Positions 7,086 through 13,414 of a DNA stretch of 13,414 bases are shown in pieces (the first letter of the stretch is position 1; each line of letters starts with the position of its first letter). A program made the position numbers and the translations under genes. The DNA is from Bacillota bacterium (GTDB lineage: Bacteria; Bacillota; Clostridia; Acetivibrionales; DSM-1351). The notes beneath the pieces were generated by a model. The model was not told where the DNA came from and did not search any database. It saw only the letters and a program-made list of their open reading frames with translations. The stretch spans positions 1-13,414 of the forward strand of contig JAEZIV010000176.1 of assembly GCA_023436515.1 (NCBI GenBank), given 5' to 3'.

Positions 7086-8258
7086 ATGCTTTGGGAAAGT
7101 CTTAGAATATCCTGGGAAAATATTATAAAAAATAAGCTGAGATCCGTCCTTACTATGCTGGGGATTGTGATAGGCGTCGCCTCGATTATAGCACTTATTA
7201 CTCTTGTTCAGGGTGCTACTGCCAGCATCAGTAGGGAAGTAAACTCTCTGGGGGTTAATAAAATCATGATAAGTATATCTGGTACACCCTTGAAAGCAGG
7301 CCTGTCGGATGATGATATAAAAGCAATAGGAAAAATAAAAAACATAGGTGGTGTATCGCCTACAATAGCAGGGAGGACCTCTATTATCAGCAATGGTGAA
7401 GTTAAAGAAAAGGTTAATGTTCAGGGAAAGAATGAGGTTTTTTTCAGAACGGGGGACAGTCTGCTAAGCTCCGGCAGGGCTATTAATTTCCTTGATATTC
7501 AAGGCAGGAATCAGGTGGCTGTCATAGGAAGAGATTTAGTAACTGAGCTTTTTTATGGTGTAAATCCTTTGGGGAAGGAGCTTATAATTAATGGAACCGG
7601 CTATAAAATTGTGGGGACACTGACCCCCTCCAGTAGCTTTGGTATTAACTCTAATAATGAAAATGTTATAATCCCCTATACTACTGCTCTTCGAAGCCTT
7701 GGTGTGAAAAGTATTTCCAGTCTTGATGTGTATTTGGAGGATACTAATCGTGCAGACCAAACGGTTGTAGAGATAAAAGGTGTTTTAAGTCAAGCCTTTA
7801 ACTATAGAGAGGATGCTTACACGGTTTTTAATATGGGTGAAATGATAGAATCCTTTCAGGATATGATGTCTATAATGTCCATGCTGCTTGCGGGTATTGC
7901 CGCTATATCTCTTGTTGTCGGAGGTATAGGAATTATGAATATGATGCTGGTATCAATAACTGAACGGACAACAGAGATTGGTCTGAGAAAGGCTCTGGGT
8001 GCAACCCCAAACAGAATTCAACTGCAGTTTCTAATAGAATCCATACTTCTATCCCTTATTGGAGGTTTGATCGGCTTGGCAACCGGAGGAGGTATAGCCT
8101 ACATAGCTGCAATGCTAATAGGTTTGGTTTTTTCCATATCGGCCTCGACCATACTGCTGGCAGTGGGGTTTTCCGGCTTTGTGGGAATAGTTTTCGGATA
8201 TATGCCAGCCAGAAAAGCCAGCAGACTAAATCCAATCGATGCATTAAGAAGCTTATAG
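7086..8258 (+). CDS. ABC transporter permease (MacB/YknZ-like, FtsX domain)
   Basis: A 390-residue membrane protein of MacB topology. It has one N-terminal helix (about 17-40, beginning NKLRSVLTMLGIVIGVASII), a large extracytoplasmic domain (about 42-265), then three helices near the C-terminus (roughly 265-290, 320-345, 350-375). The conserved motifs GGIGIMNMMLVSITERTTEI and EIGLRKALGA mark the FtsX fold, and the end PARKASRLNPIDALR is typical. It lies 80 bp after the ATPase gene with no strong terminator between, so it is in the same operon. Its ribosome site AGAGAGG (7066-7072) is 13 nt from the ATG, slightly far. In Bacillus the related YknXYZ protects against a secreted toxin; whether this one does so is unknown. 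Confidence 0.93.
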   Translation: MLWESLRISWENIIKNKLRSVLTMLGIVIGVASIIALITLVQGATASISREVNSLGVNKIMISISGTPLKAGLSDDDIKAIGKIKNIGGVSPTIAGRTSIISNGEVKEKVNVQGKNEVFFRTGDSLLSSGRAINFLDIQGRNQVAVIGRDLVTELFYGVNPLGKELIINGTGYKIVGTLTPSSSFGINSNNENVIIPYTTALRSLGVKSISSLDVYLEDTNRADQTVVEIKGVLSQAFNYREDAYTVFNMGEMIESFQDMMSIMSMLLAGIAAISLVVGGIGIMNMMLVSITERTTEIGLRKALGATPNRIQLQFLIESILLSLIGGLIGLATGGGIAYIAAMLIGLVFSISASTILLAVGFSGFVGIVFGYMPARKASRLNPIDALRSL

Positions 8259-8264
8259 AATTTT

Positions 8265-8294
8265 TTGATTTAGGACACTTAAAACAGGTATAAT
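8265..8294 (+). promoter_or_regulatory. sigma-A-like promoter of the PPDK-domain gene
   Basis: TTGATT (8265-8270, four of six matches) and a perfect TATAAT (8289-8294) are separated by 18 bp. It begins seven bases after the permease stop, giving a leader of about 45 nt that carries GGAGG at 8336-8340. Confidence 0.55.
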
Positions 8295-8346
8295 TAATAT
8301 ATTACATTGGGTATAAAAGGAATTCGGACAGGGGTGGAGGTGTTTT

Positions 8347-10896
8347 ATGGAGATAAACAACAGGGTGAGTACAGGTTTAAAGGGCTTGGATGAGGTGATA
8401 GATCATCTGAGGCTGGGGGATAATGTCGTATGGCAGGTGGATTCGGTAGAGGACTATAAAAAGCTTGTAGACCCATACGTTGCACAAGCCAGGCTGGATA
8501 AAAGAAGACTTGTATATATTCGTTTCGGTAATCATGAGCAGCTACTCGAGGAGGACCAGGATGTAAAAATGTACAGTATAGATTCCAGTAAAGGGTTCGA
8601 AAGCTTTGCTACAGAGGTGCATAATCTTATTACAGAGGAAGGGAAGAAAGCCTTCTACGTTTTTGATTGCCTGACGGAGCTTTTGATCTACTGGAATTCT
8701 GACCTGATGATTGGAAACTTCTTCAGGGTAACCTGCCCGTATCTGTATGAGCTTGATACGGTTGCCTATTTTGCCATTACCCGAAATAAGCATACATATA
8801 GTACCATAGCGGGAATTCGCGAAACAACACAGCTGCTGCTGGATTTATACCAGGTTAAAGACAAATTTTACATCCACCCTTTAAAGGTGTGGCAGCGCTA
8901 CTCTCCCACAATGTTCTTTCCCCATATGATTGAAGGACAGAGGGCTGAAAGCGTTACTGCAAGTGCCGAGGCTGCTGAACTCTTCTCTAGTATTAACAGG
9001 GGAGAAGACAGGCTTGATCACTGGAATATTATTTTTAACAGGGCAAAGGGCGCCCTTCAACAATCCTATCAGGAGCAGGAAGCAACAAAAAAGCTTTTGA
9101 TGTATATGCTCATCGGTAATGAATCCAGAATGTTTGATTTGTGCAATAAATACTTTACACTTCAGGACATTCTTCAGATTGCAGCAAGAGAAGTGGGAAC
9201 AGGCTTCATTGGAGGGAAAAGCGTTGGCATGCTAATAGCAAGAAAAATATTGGAAAAAGAGGGCAGGGGAAGATTTAATCCTTATATGGAACCTCATGAT
9301 TCCTTTTATATAGGCTCGGATGTTTTCTATACATATATTGTTCAAAACGGCTGGTGGAAGCTTAGGACAAAGCAAAAGACCGAGGAGGGCTATTATAGAT
9401 ATGCACCGGAACTAAAGGAAAAGCTCCTGCAGGGACGGTTCCCCAAAAATATTCAGGAGCAATTTATTCAAATGCTTGAGTATTTTGGTCAGTCCCCTAT
9501 TATTGTCCGTTCAAGTTCGCTTTTGGAGGATAATTTCGGAAATGCTTTTGCAGGAAAATATGAAAGTGTTTTTTGTGTGAATCAGGGGACGCCGGAGGAA
9601 CGCTATGAAGCCTTTGAAGAGGCAATACGCACCGTTTATGCCAGTACCATGAATGAGGATGCTCTCGCATACAGAGTGAACAGAGGTCTGTGGGAGCGAG
9701 ATGAACAGATGGCTATACTGGTGCAGCGTGTTTCGGGCGATCAATACAATGAATGCTTCTTTCCCCATGTGGCGGGAGTCGGAAATTCATCAAATCTCTA
9801 TGTGTGGGATCAGAATATCGATATGGAGGCGGGAATGCTGAGGCTGGTATTCGGCCTTGGAACAAGAGCTGTGGACAGAACAGAAGGTGATTATCCAAGA
9901 ATAGTATGCCTTGATAACCCCTTAAGACTTCCTCCCATGAACAGTGAGGACATGAAAAAGTTCTCCCAACACAGTGTTGATGTACTGTCCCTGAAGGAGA
10001 ATAGTCTTGTAGCAAAAAGATTGGAAGATATATTAGCTGAGGATATAAAAGCCGACAAGGAGCTTTTTGCAAGCCCCGATCACAAGACGGCAGCCCGGCT
10101 CAGGGAACTGGGGTACACGGATAGGAAAACTCCTTATATACTTGATTATAAAAGGCTTTTTGAAGAAACGGAATTTGCAGCCATGATGAGAGATATACTT
10201 GCACTGCTTTCAAAGGTATATGATTATCCTGTGGACATCGAGTATACCGCAAATTTTACAAGGGATGGCAGGTATAAATTAAATCTTCTCCAGTGTCGTC
10301 CCCTTCAGACCAGGGGACTTGGGAAGTCGGTTGATATACCTGCTCTAAAAGATAAGAAGGAATGCCTGTTCTCTTGTAAAGGAAACTTTATGGGAGGAAA
10401 TGTGAGGCTGCCCATAGACTATGTCATATTCATAAAAGCCCAGGAATATCTTGCACTTAATGAGCAGGGCAAATACAGTATTGCGCGACAGGTTGGTCTT
10501 CTAAACAGAGAGCTCAAGGGAAAGAATGTCATGCTGATGGGCCCGGGAAGATGGGGAAGCAGTACTCCTTCTCTGGGAGTTCCGGTTCATTTTACCGAGC
10601 TTTGCAACATGCAGGTCATATGCGAGGTGGCCGAGAAACAAGCAGGGCTTATGCCTGAGTTATCCTACGGAAGCCACTTTTTTCAGGATATAGTTGAGTC
10701 CGGAATATTCTATGTTGCAATTTTCGACGGAAATGAGGAGGTAATATTGAACACAGAGAGGGTGTTGAACAGGGACAATTTACTGGAAAGTATTTTACCA
10801 CAGGGAGCACAGTATTCCGGAGTTATTCATGTTGCTTCAACAACAGGGATGGAGATATTTTCGGACATTGTCTCGCAGACGCTGCTGTGCAGGTAA
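8347..10896 (+). CDS. KaiC-like / PEP-pyruvate-binding (PPDK_N) domain protein
   Basis: An 849-residue cytoplasmic protein with three parts. Residues 1-200 resemble a KaiC/RecA-like domain: STGLKGLDEVI (8-18) is the usual KaiC opening and AFYVFDCLTELL (102-113) sits like a Walker B strand. The Walker A GxxxxGKT is absent; VWQVDSVEDYKKL stands in its place. Residues about 286-655 form a PPDK_N ATP-grasp domain: GFIGGKSVG with Lys291, IIVRSSS with Arg388, LVQRVSG (458-464), a Gly/Arg segment FGLGTRAVDR (502-511) and the closing LLQCRPLQ (647-654). The last 195 residues contain GPGRWGSSTPSLGVPV (732-747) and match nothing I know. The phosphohistidine domain and TIM barrel of PEP synthase or PPDK are missing, so the full dikinase reaction is unlikely. 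It has its own promoter, and its ribosome site is good. Function unknown. Confidence 0.85.
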   Translation: MEINNRVSTGLKGLDEVIDHLRLGDNVVWQVDSVEDYKKLVDPYVAQARLDKRRLVYIRFGNHEQLLEEDQDVKMYSIDSSKGFESFATEVHNLITEEGKKAFYVFDCLTELLIYWNSDLMIGNFFRVTCPYLYELDTVAYFAITRNKHTYSTIAGIRETTQLLLDLYQVKDKFYIHPLKVWQRYSPTMFFPHMIEGQRAESVTASAEAAELFSSINRGEDRLDHWNIIFNRAKGALQQSYQEQEATKKLLMYMLIGNESRMFDLCNKYFTLQDILQIAAREVGTGFIGGKSVGMLIARKILEKEGRGRFNPYMEPHDSFYIGSDVFYTYIVQNGWWKLRTKQKTEEGYYRYAPELKEKLLQGRFPKNIQEQFIQMLEYFGQSPIIVRSSSLLEDNFGNAFAGKYESVFCVNQGTPEERYEAFEEAIRTVYASTMNEDALAYRVNRGLWERDEQMAILVQRVSGDQYNECFFPHVAGVGNSSNLYVWDQNIDMEAGMLRLVFGLGTRAVDRTEGDYPRIVCLDNPLRLPPMNSEDMKKFSQHSVDVLSLKENSLVAKRLEDILAEDIKADKELFASPDHKTAARLRELGYTDRKTPYILDYKRLFEETEFAAMMRDILALLSKVYDYPVDIEYTANFTRDGRYKLNLLQCRPLQTRGLGKSVDIPALKDKKECLFSCKGNFMGGNVRLPIDYVIFIKAQEYLALNEQGKYSIARQVGLLNRELKGKNVMLMGPGRWGSSTPSLGVPVHFTELCNMQVICEVAEKQAGLMPELSYGSHFFQDIVESGIFYVAIFDGNEEVILNTERVLNRDNLLESILPQGAQYSGVIHVASTTGMEIFSDIVSQTLLCR

Positions 10897-10944
10897 TGAG
10901 TTGCAGTAAATTTGCAATACATGGATAATTATCTAGTTTTTATA

Positions 10945-10953
10945 TGGTATAAT
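10945..10953 (+). promoter_or_regulatory. extended -10 promoter upstream of leader copy 2
   Basis: TGGTATAAT is a consensus -10 box (TATAAT at 10948-10953) with the TGn extension. No matching -35 is evident at 17 bp. Transcription from about 10960 would give a leader of some 130 nt before the UvrC-like start, similar in length to the one predicted for the acetyltransferase. Confidence 0.55.
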
Positions 10954-10990
10954 ATTTTAACACTATTTGCAGAGAAAGATTAAATGAAAC

Positions 10991-11097
10991 CTAAAAATTA
11001 ATAAAGGAGATACCGAGCCTATGTCATTTCTATCAGGAAGATATACCTTTCCTTGACGTTCCTGTGGGAAATGCCGGGCATGAGCATAATATGGATT
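10991..11097 (+). promoter_or_regulatory. structured leader element, copy 2 (homologue at 2297-2401)
   Basis: The second copy of the leader found before the acetyltransferase. It carries AAAGGAGATACC (GGAG at 11006-11009), an ATG at 11021 opening a 11-codon ORF (MSFLSGRYTFP, TGA at 11054-11056), a hairpin AGGAAG/UUUCCU (11035-11040 with 11048-11053), the small hairpin AUGC-CGG-GCAU (11071-11081), and ends at ATGGAT (11091). The hairpin arms differ from copy 1 but still pair. The spacing from GGAG to the main ATG is 81 nt and from upstream ATG to main ATG 70 nt, as in copy 1. In this copy the downstream frame happens to be open through the element from 10995, but copy 1 has stops there, so shared coding is not the explanation. 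Confidence 0.6.
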
Positions 11098-12167
11098 TAA
11101 AGGAAACTGCGAAGAAGCTCCCGAGGAAGCCGGGCATTTATCTGATGAAAAACTCATTGGGCACAGTCGTTTATGTTGGAAAGGCAAGAAACCTTAAGAC
11201 AAGAGTATCCCAGTATTTCCAGAACAGTAAGCAACACACTGACAGAATTAATGAAATGATACAGCAGATTGACAGCTTTGAAACCATTACTGTTGATACA
11301 GAGCTTGAGGCTTTTTTGCTGGAGGGTAAAACAATTAAGGAGCTCAAACCCCGCTATAATAAATTATTAAAGAACTACCTTAACTATCAATACATAAAGA
11401 TTGATCAAAATAGGGATTATCCCATTCCGGAGATTGTTGCTCAACCAGGAGGGGATAAGGCTATGTATTTCGGCCCCTTTACAAGCAGGAGCTCTTTGGA
11501 AAATGCACTGTTATTTTTTAAAGACCATTTCAAGGTACGCAAATGCAGCTTTAGAACAACCCAAAGTAAGCCTTCAGGCTGCCTGAACCTTCAATTGGGA
11601 AATTGCTACGGGCCCTGCACAGAAGCCGATGTATCCACTGACTATAACAAAGAAATTCAGCAAATAATCCTTCTGCTCCAGAATAAGGATCAGCAGCCCA
11701 TAAGGGATTTGAAAGCAAAAATGCTTGCGTGCGCCGAAAGGCTTGAGTTTGAAAGGGCCGCTGCCTATAGAGAGCAGCTCAAAGGTATACGACATCTACT
11801 TTATATGCAGAAGCTTATAAAAATTTCAAGCTATGGCAGAAATATAATTGCAGTTGAGAAATATGGAGATAACCTGATGAAGCTTTTTCTGATAAAGGGG
11901 AACAGGCTGCTGCGAAAGGAGGAGCTTTCACAGGAGGGAATAAATGAGGGCTTTTTTGCTGAGAAGCTTAAAAGCCTGTCAATAGACTGTTTTAAGCTTC
12001 ATAAAAGCATGGAAAGAACTCTAAGTCAGGAAGATATGGATGAAGCCCAGATAATTTATTCATACTTAAAAAAAAGAAAGAACGGAATAATCAGTATGAA
12101 TATTCCCGCCTCAAGAATTGAAACTCTGAGCTATATAAAGCTGGCACGCAGACTATTGAATAAGTGA
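11091..12167 (+). CDS. half-length UvrC-like GIY-YIG nuclease with UVR motif
   Basis: A 358-residue protein matching only the N-terminal part of the excision nuclease UvrC (usually about 600). The GIY-YIG domain (10-95) has Tyr17, Tyr28, Arg38 and Glu78 in the expected segments GIYLM, VVYVGKARNLKTRV and ELEAFLLE. Four cysteines at 152, 164, 172 and 176 have the C-x11-C-x7-C-x3-C spacing of the UvrC iron-sulfur site. A UVR (UvrB-binding) motif lies at about 205-240, and a UvrC-like middle segment runs to the end. The RNase H-like 5' nuclease and helix-hairpin-helix domains are missing, so at most one incision is expected. I start it at ATG 11091, where leader homology ends and UvrC similarity begins; a GTG at 11064 would add nine leader-derived residues. 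No ribosome site is close. The carbonic-anhydrase-like gene follows after 29 nt. Confidence 0.88.
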   Translation: MDLKETAKKLPRKPGIYLMKNSLGTVVYVGKARNLKTRVSQYFQNSKQHTDRINEMIQQIDSFETITVDTELEAFLLEGKTIKELKPRYNKLLKNYLNYQYIKIDQNRDYPIPEIVAQPGGDKAMYFGPFTSRSSLENALLFFKDHFKVRKCSFRTTQSKPSGCLNLQLGNCYGPCTEADVSTDYNKEIQQIILLLQNKDQQPIRDLKAKMLACAERLEFERAAAYREQLKGIRHLLYMQKLIKISSYGRNIIAVEKYGDNLMKLFLIKGNRLLRKEELSQEGINEGFFAEKLKSLSIDCFKLHKSMERTLSQEDMDEAQIIYSYLKKRKNGIISMNIPASRIETLSYIKLARRLLNK

Positions 12168-12196
12168 TATTTTACTAAAAATATAAAGGGGAGTAT

Positions 12197-12733
12197 ATGA
12201 AGTATATAAAGATTTGCAAGGAAGATGAGATACCGGAGCAGTACATAAATACACCTGTTTATAAGCTCCTGTGCTTTCATAACCTGAGTGCCCAACTAAA
12301 GGCATATAATGCTGCCGAATTACTAATAGGCATGTGCATGGATAACAGAAATCAACTGAGAATACCTGAAAATTTTGCCTATATTATCAGAACAGGAGGA
12401 GCAAATTTAAGGTACAGTGAGTTTAAGGTTTCCTATGCCATTGCAATAGGTGATGTAAAGCACATAGCCCTTATAGCCCACAATAATTGCGGTATGGTTA
12501 ACCTGGTTTCCAAAAGGGAGAAGTTTGTAGAGGGCTTATGCAAAATTGCCGGCTGGGACAGGCAGAGGGCAGAAGAGCATTTTATGAACTACGCTCCCAT
12601 GTTTGAAATTGACAATGAGGTGGATTTTGTGGTTAAGGAATCCAAACGTCTGTCTCAAAAATACCCGGGGGTTATAGTGACTCCGCTTTTATATACGCTG
12701 GAAGACAATCTGCTCAATGTCATAGTTGAATAA
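12197..12733 (+). CDS. beta-carbonic-anhydrase-like protein
   Basis: A 178-residue cytoplasmic protein of the beta-carbonic anhydrase family, which hydrates CO2 to bicarbonate at a zinc site. The zinc ligands are visible: Cys47 within CMDNR (the CxDxR motif with Asp49 and Arg51) and His95-x-x-Cys98 in IAHNNCGM. IPENFAYIIRTGGAN (56-70) fits the family core. It is shorter than the usual 190-220 and departs from the common consensus after CxDxR, so it may be a divergent subgroup. The ribosome site AAAGGGGAG (12185-12193) is excellent. It is 29 nt from the UvrC-like gene, so it is probably co-transcribed. Activity is inferred from the ligands only. Confidence 0.82.
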   Translation: MKYIKICKEDEIPEQYINTPVYKLLCFHNLSAQLKAYNAAELLIGMCMDNRNQLRIPENFAYIIRTGGANLRYSEFKVSYAIAIGDVKHIALIAHNNCGMVNLVSKREKFVEGLCKIAGWDRQRAEEHFMNYAPMFEIDNEVDFVVKESKRLSQKYPGVIVTPLLYTLEDNLLNVIVE

Positions 12734-12801
12734 GCCTGTGGAATCTTTTTCATAGTTTTAGGAATAATACTCTTTAAAAGTACTTGTTATTGGAGAAAAC
12801 T

Positions 12802-13414
12802 ATGAAGAAGAATGGCAATGGCTTATCGTCACGACAACTCGCCATTATGGCGTTGGGGACTGTTATAGGAGGCTCTTTTTTTCTTGGATCAGCAGTAGCT
12901 GTTAAGGCGGCAGGTCCATCTATAATCATTTCTTATTTTTTAGGTGGTATATTAATATATTTTATCTTGACGGCATTATCCGAAATGACAGTAGCCAATC
13001 CGGCTTCGGGCTCCTTCAGAGCTTTTGCCGTTCAAGCCTTTGGTCCCGGAGCGGGCTTTACTGTTGGCTGGGTTTACTGGACAGGCATGGTGCTCGCAAT
13101 GTCCAGTGAGGCAACAGCGGTATCAATTCTGATACGCAGCTGGGCACCTGGGGTTCCCATTTCACTTCTTGGAAGCAGCATAATTATTTGTGTTACATTA
13201 TTAAATCTACTTGGAGCAGATAAGCTTATCAAGCTTGAAAGCGGACTTGCAGCTGTCAAGCTCCTTGCCATAGCCTCATTTATAATACTGGCTATAATGC
13301 TTATCGCAGGTCTGCTTCCCGGGGTTCCTTTCATCGGAGTGGGGGAGCTGACCAGAGAACCATTGATGCCTGGGGGAATAAGAGGCATTGCAGGCAGCAT
13401 GCTCATTGTAATCT
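12802..13414 (+). CDS. APC-family amino acid permease, 3'-truncated by window edge
   Basis: The first 204 codons of a multi-span transporter, open to the last base. The start ATG has GGAG at 12792-12795. The first helix carries the APC-superfamily substrate motif in GTVIGGSFFLGSA (about 19-31). Hydrophobic spans follow at about 40-62, 80-102, 118-138 and 150-172. SEMTVANPASGSFRAFA is typical of the loop before helix 3 in amino acid permeases. It would import amino acids by cation symport or exchange; the substrate cannot be told. It lies 68 bp after the carbonic-anhydrase-like gene, with no clear terminator between, so it may belong to the same transcript. Confidence 0.88.
   Translation, partial: MKKNGNGLSSRQLAIMALGTVIGGSFFLGSAVAVKAAGPSIIISYFLGGILIYFILTALSEMTVANPASGSFRAFAVQAFGPGAGFTVGWVYWTGMVLAMSSEATAVSILIRSWAPGVPISLLGSSIIICVTLLNLLGADKLIKLESGLAAVKLLAIASFIILAIMLIAGLLPGVPFIGVGELTREPLMPGGIRGIAGSMLIVI

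Noticed and set aside
9713..10072. A 119-codon open frame opposite the PPDK-domain gene.
   Set aside because: It is a shadow of conserved coding sequence on the other strand, with a composition unlike the real genes.
12167..12184. ATATTTT / AAAATAT hairpin between the UvrC-like and carbonic-anhydrase-like genes.
   Set aside because: It contains only A/T pairs and is directly followed by a ribosome site, so it is likely chance in AT-rich DNA.

Overview
The window looks like chromosome of a low-GC, Gram-positive, anaerobic clostridium. By overall feel it is closest to the Ruminiclostridium / Clostridium cellulolyticum group, but that placement is an inference from memory. The evidence is AT-rich intergenic DNA, strong AAGGAGG-type ribosome sites, sigma-A-like promoters, a Gram-positive YknXYZ-type exporter and a kinase/HD-GYP pair. 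I see no rRNA, tRNA, CRISPR array, insertion sequence or phage gene.

Layout. (1) 1-2144 (+): the 3' part of a membrane sensor histidine kinase, then a response regulator with an HD-GYP c-di-GMP phosphodiesterase output. (2) 2226-2974 (+): a good promoter, a structured leader (copy 1) and a GNAT acetyltransferase. A perfect bidirectional terminator follows. (3) 3036-4706 (-): a DEAD-box RNA helicase with a long basic disordered tail. (4) 4947-5347 (+): a UPF0145/YbjQ-family protein with its own terminator. (5) 5420-8258 (+): a three-gene MacA/MacB-like exporter (adaptor, ATPase, permease). (6) 8265-10896 (+): a large protein joining a degenerate KaiC/RecA-like N-terminus to a PPDK-type ATP-binding domain. 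(7) 10945-13414 (+): an extended -10 promoter, leader copy 2, a half-length UvrC-like GIY-YIG protein, a beta-carbonic-anhydrase-like protein and the start of an APC-family amino acid permease that runs off the window.

Most unusual feature. Two homologous leader sequences of about 105 nt (2297-2401 and 10991-11097) lie before two unrelated genes, the acetyltransferase and the UvrC-like protein. They are about three quarters identical by hand alignment. Both start with an AAAGGAGATACC ribosome site followed by a short upstream ORF, and both end at the ATGGAT of the downstream gene. The distances from ribosome site to main ATG (81 nt) and from upstream ATG to main ATG (70 nt) are the same in both copies, although several internal indels separate them. 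A hairpin with changed but still paired bases is kept. I do not recognise it as a known riboswitch class. It is the best candidate here for an undescribed cis-acting RNA or translational control element.

Functional links. The kinase and HD-GYP regulator should form a two-component c-di-GMP circuit. The exporter genes form one unit. The remaining genes look like independent housekeeping or accessory units. The shared leader is the only sign of co-regulation between distant genes.
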